Shown here: positions 54,664-64,000 of the stretch, one piece after another
Position numbering within the stretch: the first letter of the stretch is position 1
Layout of the letters: every line of letters starts with the position of its first letter
Assembly: GCF_923868895.1 (NCBI RefSeq)
Contig: NZ_OV350343.1
Coordinates: 2,170,001 to 2,234,000, forward strand
Origin: Halomonas sp. TD01
GTDB taxonomy: Bacteria > Pseudomonadota > Gammaproteobacteria > Pseudomonadales > Halomonadaceae
DNA: 64,000 nt
Direction of reading: 5' to 3'
The notes under the pieces: generated by a model
Seen by the model: only the letters and a program-made list of their open reading frames with translations
Told to the model about the DNA's origin: nothing
The model's database searches: none
Translations under genes and position numbers: made by a program

Positions 54664-56568
54664 ATGGCAGGCCAGATTCCACAACGTTTTATTGATGACC
54701 TGTTAGGCCGCGTTGATGTGGTCGAGGTGGTTGGTGAGCGTGTGCAGCTTAAAAAGGCCGGGCGTAACTATTCTGGGCTATGTCCTTTCCATCAAGAGAA
54801 AACCCCATCGTTCACGGTCAGCGCCGATAAGCAGTTTTATCACTGCTTTGGGTGTGGTGCCCACGGTAATGCGCTACGCTTTCTAATGGAATACGACAAA
54901 CTGCCCTTTCCCGATGCGGTTGAGCAGTTAGCTAGTCGTTTGGGGGTAGAGGTTCCTCGTGAAGGTGCCGATGATCCACGCGCCCAGCAGCGCGAAAAAA
55001 AGCGCAAAGAGGGCGTTAACCTTCTTGAGCTTGCTGCCAGTTTTTACCGAGAACGGCTAAAAATGCAGGAAGGGCAGGGAGCGCAGCGCTATCTGCAAGG
55101 GCGTGGTTTATCGCAAGACGTTGTCAGTGCCTATGGTATTGGCTATGCGCCTGGCGGGTGGGAAGCCCTGAAGCAGCACTTAAGCGCGAGAGGTATTGGT
55201 GAGTCTGTCCAAATAGAGTACGGCTTGCTAATTCACCGTGAAGACACAGGGCGGACGTATGACCGCTTTCGTGATCGAGTGATGTTTCCTATTCGGGATT
55301 TAAGGGGCCGCACCATTGCGTTTGGCGGTCGGGTAATGGGCGATGAGCAGCCTAAGTATCTGAATTCGCCCGAAACCCCCGTTTTTCACAAAGGGCGTGA
55401 GCTGTATGGGTTGTATGAGGCGCGCCAAGCCTCAAGCAAGCTTGAGCAGCTCGTCATTGTTGAAGGCTACATGGATGTAGTAGCGCTAGCGCAGTACGGT
55501 ATTAATAACGCAGTCGCAACCTTGGGAACTGCTACGACAGAAGATCACCTCAGCCGACTATTTCGTTTAGTCAGCCGCGTGGTGTTTTGCTTTGACGGTG
55601 ACCGTGCAGGACGTCAAGCTGCCACCCGTGCGTTAGAAACAGCACTGCCGCAGATGATCGACGGTCGTGAAGCGCGCTTTCTGTTTCTGCCAGAGGGTGA
55701 TGACCCTGACACGCTAGTTCGCCGTGAAGGTAGCGACGCATTTCAGGATCGCGTTACCTGTGCGATGCCGCTATCTGAGTTTCTCTTTGAGCAGGCGGCC
55801 CAGGGACGTGACCTGAATACAGTAGAAGGGCGTGAGCGGTTTGCAAGTCAGGTGCTTGAAGCATTGAACAAAGTACCCGAAGGCATGCTCAAATCGTTAC
55901 TGTTGGAGGCGTTAGCTAAGCGTAGTGGGTTGGCGCAATCGCAGCTGAAAGCACTGCTTGATAAACGAGCAACTGCCAGTGCGCAAAAAGAAGCACAGAA
56001 AGCGTCTTCGCAAGAGGCCGCACACTGGGAGCCGATTGAGTCGCCTGACATGATGTCGTTTGAGCATCATGAAGAACAGCCGACCAGCGCAAAGCCTTCT
56101 GGTAAAAAGTCACAAAAGGGGCGTTCTCAGCAGCGTCGCCCGCAAGTGCTTTCTACCGTGGCGCGTATTGTGCAGCTACTGTTGCATGAGCCTCGCTTAG
56201 TGGCATCGCTACCAGACTCCTTGGACTGGTTGCCGGAAGATGAAGAAACACCGCTATGTCGTGACTTGATTGAGTTACTGCGTGCAGGGCGTTATCGCAG
56301 CCCGCAAGTGGTGTTGGCACATTTTCAGGGTAGTCATGAAGGGCAGGTATTGGCTGAGCTGGCGACACGGGAGCTGCTGATTCCCAAGGGTACCCGAGAG
56401 GCCGAGCTGACAGGGCTGGTTGAGCATCTAGTGGAGGTTCAGCGCAAGCGCTCGCCTCAGGAAGAGTACCAAGCGTTGCTGGATTTAGAGCGTTCTGGGC
56501 AGAAGCTAGATAAAGCGCAGCGGCAACGTTTGGCAAGCTTAGTCATGGAGCTTGTTCAACGACACTAA
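54664..56568 (+). CDS. dnaG: DNA primase
   Basis: 634 aa. CHC2 zinc finger (CPFHQEKTPSF ... FYHCFGCGAHG, about 40-66), primase catalytic core with Toprim (VIVEGYMDVVAL, then CFDGDRAGRQAA) and a C-terminal helicase-binding domain (about 490-630). The linker between core and C-terminal domain is Lys/Gln-rich. It primes Okazaki fragments with DnaB. The start is the ATG at 54664, after the rpsU hairpin. Confidence 0.96.
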   Translation: MAGQIPQRFIDDLLGRVDVVEVVGERVQLKKAGRNYSGLCPFHQEKTPSFTVSADKQFYHCFGCGAHGNALRFLMEYDKLPFPDAVEQLASRLGVEVPREGADDPRAQQREKKRKEGVNLLELAASFYRERLKMQEGQGAQRYLQGRGLSQDVVSAYGIGYAPGGWEALKQHLSARGIGESVQIEYGLLIHREDTGRTYDRFRDRVMFPIRDLRGRTIAFGGRVMGDEQPKYLNSPETPVFHKGRELYGLYEARQASSKLEQLVIVEGYMDVVALAQYGINNAVATLGTATTEDHLSRLFRLVSRVVFCFDGDRAGRQAATRALETALPQMIDGREARFLFLPEGDDPDTLVRREGSDAFQDRVTCAMPLSEFLFEQAAQGRDLNTVEGRERFASQVLEALNKVPEGMLKSLLLEALAKRSGLAQSQLKALLDKRATASAQKEAQKASSQEAAHWEPIESPDMMSFEHHEEQPTSAKPSGKKSQKGRSQQRRPQVLSTVARIVQLLLHEPRLVASLPDSLDWLPEDEETPLCRDLIELLRAGRYRSPQVVLAHFQGSHEGQVLAELATRELLIPKGTREAELTGLVEHLVEVQRKRSPQEEYQALLDLERSGQKLDKAQRQRLASLVMELVQRH

Positions 56569-56849
56569 GCGGGCTGCGAGATGTCGGTTTTTGAAAGATC
56601 AGGGTTTGGAAGATGAGAACCTGAAACAGAGTTTGAGGCGCTAGGGTTGAATTTCCCTAACGTTGGCACCAAATAAAGGGTCAGTCGCCAGGCGCTGGCC
56701 TAACCGAACAACCTAACACACCTGAATGACCGCGCAAATACGTTTCGCTGGAAAAAATCCTGCTATTTACGCTATACTGTTCGGCTTGTTGAGTTTAATC
56801 GATTCAGCGCCCCAGGTGTTTCATTCTTCTTCGTCGAGATAGGGTTTCT

Positions 56850-58703
<1,854 letters not shown>

Positions 58704-58756
58704 ACAGTAAGCTCTAGTAAGTAGAGAGTGGTGAATTGATAGTCGCCACCATGACC

Positions 58757-58795
58757 AAAAAGCCCGCCGTTCATAGAACGGCGGGCTTTTTGCGT
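58757..58795. terminator. Bidirectional terminator between rpoD and abgT-type gene
   Basis: A 16-bp perfect stem, 58757-58772 with 58776-58791, has a 3-nt loop (ATA), an A run at its left edge and a T run at its right edge. Confidence 0.93.
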
Positions 58796-58825
58796 TATGC
58801 CATGAGCGTTATATGTTGATAAAGC

Positions 58826-60397
58826 TTACAGCGTGTAATGCGTGGCTGACCCAGGGCCGACAGGCAAGCCAAAAACGAATACCCAAATAAAGAACAGCAG
58901 GCTCCAGCCAATCAGCATAAATAGCGTGTAGGGCAGCATGAGTGCCACCAACGTACCAATTCCCATATCTTTCCGATAGCGGGTTGCCACGGCCAAAATC
59001 AAGCCAAAGTAGCTCATCATGGGGGTAATTAGATTGGTCACTGAATCGCCGATCCGATACGCCGCTTGAATCACTTCTGGGGCATAGCCCATCAGCATTA
59101 GCATTGGCACAAAGATCGGAGCCGTCACGGCCCACTGAGCTGAGGCGCTGCCTAAAGATAGATTGACGAACGCGCACATAATAATAAACAGCGCGAATAG
59201 GCCTGGACCGCGTAGCCCTAAGGACTGCAGCAGGTCGGCACCTGCAACGGCTGTCACGGTGCCAAAGTTGCTCCAGTTAAATAGCGCAACAAACTGCGCC
59301 GCAAAAAAGACCAGAACGATATAGAGGCCGAGGCTGCTCATACTCTTCGCCATGGCATCGACAATATCGCGATCATTTTGCATGGTGCCTGCTAAGCGGC
59401 CATAGACGAAACCCAATAAGGTGAATGACACCGCGACAATCACCACAATGCCACGCAAAAAGGGTGAGCCGCTAATCAGCCCTGTTTCGGGGTTGCGCAA
59501 TATGCCACTTTCGGGCACTACCATGACAGCCACCAGTGCGGCTAAAGCTAATGTCGCAAGACCAGTCCCTTTTAAGGCGCGTTTCTCTGATGCTGACAGC
59601 CCTTCCATGCGTTGGTTATCAATATCGCTATCAGCGTAGGTGGAGTCGAATTTACCAAGCTTGGGTTCTACGATGCGCTCAGTAACAAAGCCACCAATAA
59701 GCGTGACGAAGAACGTGCTGGCGAACATGAAGAACCAGTTGGCTTCTGCACCCACAATGTAAGCTGGGTCGAGAAGGCGCGCTGCTTCCTGGGTAATGCC
59801 CGATAACAGTGGGTCAACGGTGCCGATCAGTAGGTTAGCGCTGTAGCCTCCAGAGACACCGCAGAATGCGGCAGCTAGGCCCGCCAATGGATGACGCCCT
59901 AATGAGTGGAAGATCATTGCCGCCAAAGGAATCAATACGACATAGCCAAGCTCAGCCGCCATGTTCGACATGATGCCGGCAAATACCACTGCATAAGTGA
60001 CAATACGCGGCGAGCGGTTGAGAACCAGCGCCCGCATGCTGGCTGAAAGCAGGCCGGAGTGTTCAGCAACGCCGACCCCGAGCATGGCCACCAGCACCGT
60101 GCCCAGCGGTGCAAAGCTAGTGAAGTTGGTCACCATTTCAGTGACTAAACGACGCAGGCCTTCGGCATTGAGCAACGAATTAACCGCTATCCATTCACCT
60201 GCGTTAGCAGGGCGAGGATCAGCAACAGATACACCTAATGCTCCGGCGATGCCGCTGGCGATTACTACCAGCACACATAAAATAGCGAATAGAGTAACAG
60301 GATGTGGAAGAAGGTTACCCAGCCACTCAACGCTATCTAGAAAGCGAGTAAAAGCCCCTCGCTTTAGGTTTTCTTCGCGATTTTGTGAGTTTGTCAT
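58826..60397 (-). CDS. AbgT family transporter (p-aminobenzoyl-glutamate type)
   Basis: 523 aa with about 12 hydrophobic segments. AbgT-family features: FTRFLDSVEWLGNLLPHP at the N-terminus, AAFCGVSGGYSANLLIGTVDPLLSG, and the C-terminal LSLGSASAQWAVTAPIFVPML, then IGDSVTNLITPMMSYFGLIL. Members import p-aminobenzoyl-glutamate, a folate breakdown product, or export sulfonamides. No abgA/B hydrolases are adjacent. Substrate is inferred only. Confidence 0.9.
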   Translation of the reverse strand: MTNSQNREENLKRGAFTRFLDSVEWLGNLLPHPVTLFAILCVLVVIASGIAGALGVSVADPRPANAGEWIAVNSLLNAEGLRRLVTEMVTNFTSFAPLGTVLVAMLGVGVAEHSGLLSASMRALVLNRSPRIVTYAVVFAGIMSNMAAELGYVVLIPLAAMIFHSLGRHPLAGLAAAFCGVSGGYSANLLIGTVDPLLSGITQEAARLLDPAYIVGAEANWFFMFASTFFVTLIGGFVTERIVEPKLGKFDSTYADSDIDNQRMEGLSASEKRALKGTGLATLALAALVAVMVVPESGILRNPETGLISGSPFLRGIVVIVAVSFTLLGFVYGRLAGTMQNDRDIVDAMAKSMSSLGLYIVLVFFAAQFVALFNWSNFGTVTAVAGADLLQSLGLRGPGLFALFIIMCAFVNLSLGSASAQWAVTAPIFVPMLMLMGYAPEVIQAAYRIGDSVTNLITPMMSYFGLILAVATRYRKDMGIGTLVALMLPYTLFMLIGWSLLFFIWVFVFGLPVGPGSATHYTL

Positions 60398-60504
60398 AAG
60401 ATTTGTGTCGTCAGTAGGTTATTTTTCAGCAAAAATGCCCATAAGTCTGGCGGACGACACTACGTTGAAGCCAACAGCGGCGCAAATGGCTTTGCGTATA
60501 GCGA

Positions 60505-60547
60505 GATGTAAAAAATGAAATGCCGCCTATACAGAGCGTTAGGCGGC
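60505..60547 (-). terminator. Terminator after the minus-strand membrane protein gene
   Basis: GCCGCCTA (60522-60529) pairs with TAGGCGGC (60540-60547) around a 10-nt loop. On the minus strand the stem is followed by ATTTCATTTTTT. It lies 37 bp after the stop of the gene at 60584. Confidence 0.8.
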
Positions 60548-60583
60548 GATAGCGAAGGGCACTAATGGGATAGCGAGTGAGGC

Positions 60584-61234
60584 TTAGCGAGGGATTTGGC
60601 GCGTCTTGTAGATACGCCGAGCAATCAATAGAAGCTCAATCATGGCAAATAGAATCAAGCTATAGCCTAAAAGTTCGATGGCTTCTTCTGCGACATCTTT
60701 AAATTCGCGGATATAGTCGTCCTGCATGACGGCTCGCCAGAAGTCTTGGCGGCCATAAAGGCGAGAGAAGATATAGGTAACAAGAACGCCAGCAGTGAAA
60801 AGTCCAAACGCGAACGTGTTGCTATAATGAGAGAATTCCTCAATAAATCGGCGGCGATGCACGACTACCCATACAAGGCTAGGTATTACAATTAACGATA
60901 CCAGTACTTTCCAGGTGTTGTCTGCGACGTAGTGATCTAAAAAGTAATCCTGTTCGCGCACCAGCGACGCAGCTACAAATGCCAGCAATAGAAGCGTGAC
61001 GGTAGGCCACACTCTGAGTACTTGGCGCACATAAATTAATAAGCCACAACAGCTGGCCAGTACCAGAGTTTGGGCGAATTCCGTAAAGCCTAGCTCGGTA
61101 TAGCGCACGTTAGGTAGATAGAGAGCTTCGAAATAACCGCCCTGGGCAATACCTGCGATAAAAAGCACATAAAGCGTTGCACGCAGGAGCGTATATCCGA
61201 AACTGATTGGCCACTGCGGTGGGGAAGAGGGCAT
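60584..61234 (-). CDS. Multispan membrane protein of unknown function
   Basis: 216 aa; not recognised. About six hydrophobic segments are seen: near residues 13-30, 52-68, 77-92, 108-124, 140-156 and 188-206. Loops carry acidic and aromatic residues (REQDYFLDHYVADNTW, SRLYGRQDFWRAVMQDDYIRE) and the last segment is followed by basic RRIYKTRQIPR, a cytosolic tail. AAGGA precedes the ATG. It stands alone between abgT and sdaA with its own terminator. No catalytic motif was found. Confidence 0.7.
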   Translation of the reverse strand: MPSSPPQWPISFGYTLLRATLYVLFIAGIAQGGYFEALYLPNVRYTELGFTEFAQTLVLASCCGLLIYVRQVLRVWPTVTLLLLAFVAASLVREQDYFLDHYVADNTWKVLVSLIVIPSLVWVVVHRRRFIEEFSHYSNTFAFGLFTAGVLVTYIFSRLYGRQDFWRAVMQDDYIREFKDVAEEAIELLGYSLILFAMIELLLIARRIYKTRQIPR

Positions 61235-61432
61235 ACCAACATCCTTATCGGAAAGATAACGTTTTAAGTGAGATGCTCAAAAGCACGCATAGAAGAATAT
61301 TCATTATATCGTCACCCTTCTATGCCCGCACGCCGAACTTAATGTGAACTGCTCGACTAATGGTGGGTTAAGGCTGCACAGTAACGTAGCTAACAGGTAA
61401 TCAACAACTACCGCTGAGGGGCGGACAACACA

Positions 61433-62800
61433 ATGGCAATAAGCGTTTTTGATCTCTTTAGAATTGGGATTGGCCCATCAAGCTCTCATACGGTTGGGCC
61501 GATGCGTGCTGCACGCGATTTTAGCCAAGCTGTTACACCACCGTCGCTGACGCGCATTGTGGTTCGGCTTCATGGTTCGTTAGCCTCTACCGGCATCGGG
61601 CATGGTACTGACGGTGCCGTCATCATGGGCTTGATGGGGGAAACGCCAGAGTCAATTGATCCAGATACCATTACTGAGCGACTACGCGCGCTTGATGAAG
61701 GCGCTCAACTAACGCTGCCCAATGGGCAGACGCTATCGTTTGATCGTACCCGGGATATTGAATGGGACGAACAGTGCTTACCATTTCACCCAAACGCCAT
61801 GGTGTTAACGGCTTATCAACACGATACGGTTATCGCGACAAATACCTATTATTCCCTTGGTGGTGGCTTTTATGTCGACCAAGCCTGCGCCGATCAGGGA
61901 GGGTTAGAAGAAGACAAAACGGCGCTGCCTTACCCTTTTGAAACGGCTAATGAATTGTTAGCGCTCTGCCAAGAAAATGGTCTGCGTATCAGTGAGTTAA
62001 TGTTTGAAAACGAAAAAGCATGGCGCAGTGAAGAGATGATTCGCACAGAGCTACTGACGATTTGGCAAGCAATGCGTACTAGTATTGAAAATGGCCTAAA
62101 AGCGACGGGGCATTTGCCCGGTGGTTTGAACGTTCGTCGTCGTGCCCATGGGCTGCATCAACAACTGCTTTCACCTCCACAGAATCAACGTTTGATTGTG
62201 TCGAGCTTCACAGTGATGGATTGGGTCAATTTGTTTGCTCTGGCGGTGAATGAAGAGAATGCTGCGGGTAAACGGATGGTCACCGCACCGACTAACGGTG
62301 CCGCTGGTATTGTGCCTGCTGTGCTGGCGTACTATTTGAAATTTGAGCCAGATGCCTGTGACGATGACATAGTGGCCTTTTTGTTGGCGGCGGGAGCGAT
62401 GGGTATTTTATGTAAAAAGAACGCATCGATTTCCGGCGCGGAAGTTGGCTGTCAGGGGGAGGTCGGCTCTGCTTGTGCTATGGCAGCCGCTGGGCTTGCT
62501 GAAGTGCTGGGTGGATCGCCAAAACAGGTGGAAAACGCTGCTGAAATTGGTCTAGAACATAATCTTGGCCTTACTTGCGACCCAGTAGCGGGATTGGTTC
62601 AAGTGCCGTGTATTGAGAGAAACGCCATTGCCTCGGTGAAGGCGATCAATGCTGCAAGAATGGCGATGCATGGTGATGGAGACCATTTTGTATCGTTGGA
62701 TAAAGTGATTCGTACCATGCGTGACACTGGCCGAGATATGCAAGATAAATACAAAGAGACGTCAAAAGGTGGCTTGGCTGTTAACGCCATCGAGTGTTAG
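61433..62800 (+). CDS. sdaA: L-serine ammonia-lyase (iron-sulfur, single-chain)
   Basis: 455 aa. The beta domain begins [21 protein letters not shown]; the alpha domain has [21 protein letters not shown] and the Fe-S cysteines in [18 protein letters not shown] and [18 protein letters not shown]. It deaminates serine to pyruvate and ammonia using a 4Fe-4S cluster, so is oxygen-sensitive. SdaA and SdaB are similar and could not be separated. Its stop overlaps the end of the convergent LysR gene by 4 bp. Confidence 0.92.
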   Translation: MAISVFDLFRIGIGPSSSHTVGPMRAARDFSQAVTPPSLTRIVVRLHGSLASTGIGHGTDGAVIMGLMGETPESIDPDTITERLRALDEGAQLTLPNGQTLSFDRTRDIEWDEQCLPFHPNAMVLTAYQHDTVIATNTYYSLGGGFYVDQACADQGGLEEDKTALPYPFETANELLALCQENGLRISELMFENEKAWRSEEMIRTELLTIWQAMRTSIENGLKATGHLPGGLNVRRRAHGLHQQLLSPPQNQRLIVSSFTVMDWVNLFALAVNEENAAGKRMVTAPTNGAAGIVPAVLAYYLKFEPDACDDDIVAFLLAAGAMGILCKKNASISGAEVGCQGEVGSACAMAAAGLAEVLGGSPKQVENAAEIGLEHNLGLTCDPVAGLVQVPCIERNAIASVKAINAARMAMHGDGDHFVSLDKVIRTMRDTGRDMQDKYKETSKGGLAVNAIEC

Positions 62801-63693
62801 CCAGACGGGCGGGGCGGTAGCGTCGCATCAATATTGGCTACCAAGTAATCGACGAGCTGGCGTATTTTGGGTGATAGGTGGCGGTGACGGGGATACACCG
62901 CCCATACCGCTGTATCGTTGTGTTGGAAAGGCTCCAACACGGACACCAGTTCACCACTGGCAAGATAGGGGGCTACGTAGTAATCCGGCAGTTGGGCAAG
63001 CCCCAGCCCTTTAAGCGCGGCGTCAAGCAGCGCGGGCCCAGAATTGCCGCTCCAGCAGCCTTCCACTTTAACTTCGCGGCGCTGCCCGTTGACTTCAAAC
63101 AACCAGTTAGGGCGTGAGCCCATCAGGCAACGGTGCTGGCTAAGTTCCGATAACGTATGTGGCCTGGGAGCCTGGCGGAAGTAAGCCCGGGATCCCACGA
63201 CATACTCCTGCCGTTCGCACAGCCGCCGAGCAATCAGGCTAGAGTCTTTGAGTACCCCCATGCGAATAGCAATATCATAGCCTTCTTCAATAATTTCTAC
63301 GGGGCGATTAGTGAAGTGCATATGCACTTCAAGCTGCGGGTGCAGACACTGGAAGTCATTAACCAGTGGAGCGATATAGCGCTCGCCAAACGTCGTCGCT
63401 GAGGTCAGCTTCAGCAGCCCACGCGGATTTGCCTGAAGCTCGCTGATAGCTTGCTCTGCATCGCGCAGGCCATCAAAGAGATGGCGGCAGTGCTCAACGT
63501 AGATTGCCCCTGCATCGGTTAAGCGAATTTGCCGTGTTGTGCGGTACAAAAGCTGAACGCCCAACTGATTTTCCAACTGGCTCACCAAGCGGCTGATATG
63601 CGATGTCGATACTTTTAAGTGTCGTGCAGCGGCCGAGAATGTTCCCAGCCTTACCACCTCGACGAATGCCTCAATACGATCCCAGCGTTGCAC
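62797..63693 (-). CDS. LysR family transcriptional regulator
   Basis: 298 aa. HTH ([35 protein letters not shown], about 7-60) and a LysR substrate-binding domain of the CrgA/DsdC-like branch (about 90-292). The start is GTG at 63693 with AAGGA upstream. It is divergent from the class III alcohol dehydrogenase gene over 174 bp and probably regulates it, a common arrangement for formaldehyde detoxification. Confidence 0.9.
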   Translation of the reverse strand: MQRWDRIEAFVEVVRLGTFSAAARHLKVSTSHISRLVSQLENQLGVQLLYRTTRQIRLTDAGAIYVEHCRHLFDGLRDAEQAISELQANPRGLLKLTSATTFGERYIAPLVNDFQCLHPQLEVHMHFTNRPVEIIEEGYDIAIRMGVLKDSSLIARRLCERQEYVVGSRAYFRQAPRPHTLSELSQHRCLMGSRPNWLFEVNGQRREVKVEGCWSGNSGPALLDAALKGLGLAQLPDYYVAPYLASGELVSVLEPFQHNDTAVWAVYPRHRHLSPKIRQLVDYLVANIDATLPPRPSG

Positions 63694-63867
63694 GGGCAGT
63701 CCTTGATTAATCTGTGATTGTTGCTCAGTAGCAATAATCTTGTGAGTGTATCCCGCTTTATCCTGCTCGCCTAGCTGACCTACACTGCAGCCATTAAATC
63801 TGATTCGATTAAAACAAGTCAGATAAAGACAGTATTTATTCTTATGTGACCATTAAGGAGATGCATG

Positions 63868-64000
63868 ATGAAATCACGTGCCGCCGTAGCACTCGAAGCG
63901 GGTAAACCGCTTGAATTAGTCGAAATTGATGTAGAAGGCCCGAAGGCGGGCGAAGTATTGGTTAAGATGGCAGCGACTAGCGTATGCCACACCGATGCTT
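63868..64000 (+). CDS. S-(hydroxymethyl)glutathione dehydrogenase/class III alcohol dehydrogenase, N-terminal part (3' partial)
   Basis: 44 residues before the edge: [20 protein letters not shown]...[17 protein letters not shown]. This is the N-terminus of zinc-dependent class III ADH (AdhC/FrmA), with the catalytic zinc Cys in SVCHTDA. It oxidises the formaldehyde-glutathione adduct. The ATG at 63868 is preferred over 63865 because TAAGGAG sits 7 nt upstream. Confidence 0.88.
   Translation, partial: MKSRAAVALEAGKPLELVEIDVEGPKAGEVLVKMAATSVCHTDA

Noticed and set aside
56740..56790. Promoter before rpoD (-10 TATACT at 56773-56778)
   Set aside because: No acceptable -35 at 16-18 bp spacing, so it is not listed as a feature.

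Overview
The window reads as chromosome of a gammaproteobacterium, most likely Halomonadaceae (Halomonas/Vreelandella-like). The clues are the gene orders ftsB-ispD-ispF-truD-surE-pcm-(DUF368)-nlpD-rpoS, lptD-surA-pdxA-rsmA-apaG-apaH and rpsU-dnaG-rpoD, the AmgK/MurU recycling pair, HexR, and acidic proteins. The family assignment is inference from gene order and protein resemblance. No rRNA, tRNA, CRISPR array or prophage was seen. Two genes are cut by the window edges: a HAD hydrolase at the left and a class III alcohol dehydrogenase at the right.

Layout. (1) 1-2.5 kb: small accessory genes, including a probable AI-2 pair (ABM monooxygenase and luxS) and a LysE exporter. (2) 2.5-4.4 kb: an intact IS3-family element (2630-3863) inserted in a gene for an exported inorganic pyrophosphatase; removing the element and one copy of a 3-bp target duplication restores a 235-codon frame. 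(3) 4.5-7.8 kb: a zinc-starvation cluster (DUF1826 divergent from dksA2-cobW-folE2) around a Zur-like palindrome. (4) 7.9-13.8 kb: CNNM/CBS transporter-like protein, 1-Cys peroxiredoxin, BdlA-like soluble chemoreceptor, an ECF sigma/anti-sigma/DUF3047 operon and isocitrate dehydrogenase. (5) 13.8-19.8 kb: an anion/stress island with a structured leader, SulP-UspA, a BASS/ACR3-like permease, two overlapping crcB genes, a second UspA and a DksA/TraR protein. (6) 19.8-30.7 kb: leuA divergent from an Lrp regulator, RidA, an operon of hybrid histidine kinase, REC-GGDEF(degenerate)-EAL protein and HexR, then an aldehyde dehydrogenase and a FemAB-like acyltransferase.

(7) 30.7-40.2 kb: core cell-division, isoprenoid, tRNA-modification and stationary-phase genes up to rpoS, followed by alr and an LpxL-type acyltransferase. 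(8) 40.3-54 kb: speD, OsmC, murU-amgK divergent from the lptD-surA-pdxA-rsmA-apaG-apaH-cca run, then folB-folK, plsY and tsaD. (9) 54.2-58.8 kb: the macromolecular-synthesis operon rpsU-dnaG-rpoD with an attenuator-like hairpin and a strong bidirectional terminator. (10) 58.8-64 kb: AbgT transporter, an unknown multispan membrane protein, L-serine dehydratase, and a LysR gene divergent from adhC.

The most informative points are the broken pyrophosphatase gene; the HxD...H...R pattern in the Zur-linked DUF1826 protein, which suggests a non-haem Fe(II)/2-oxoglutarate oxygenase; the SulP/UspA/CrcB island with a duplicated UspA; the kinase/c-di-GMP/HexR operon; and a SurA with a single parvulin domain.
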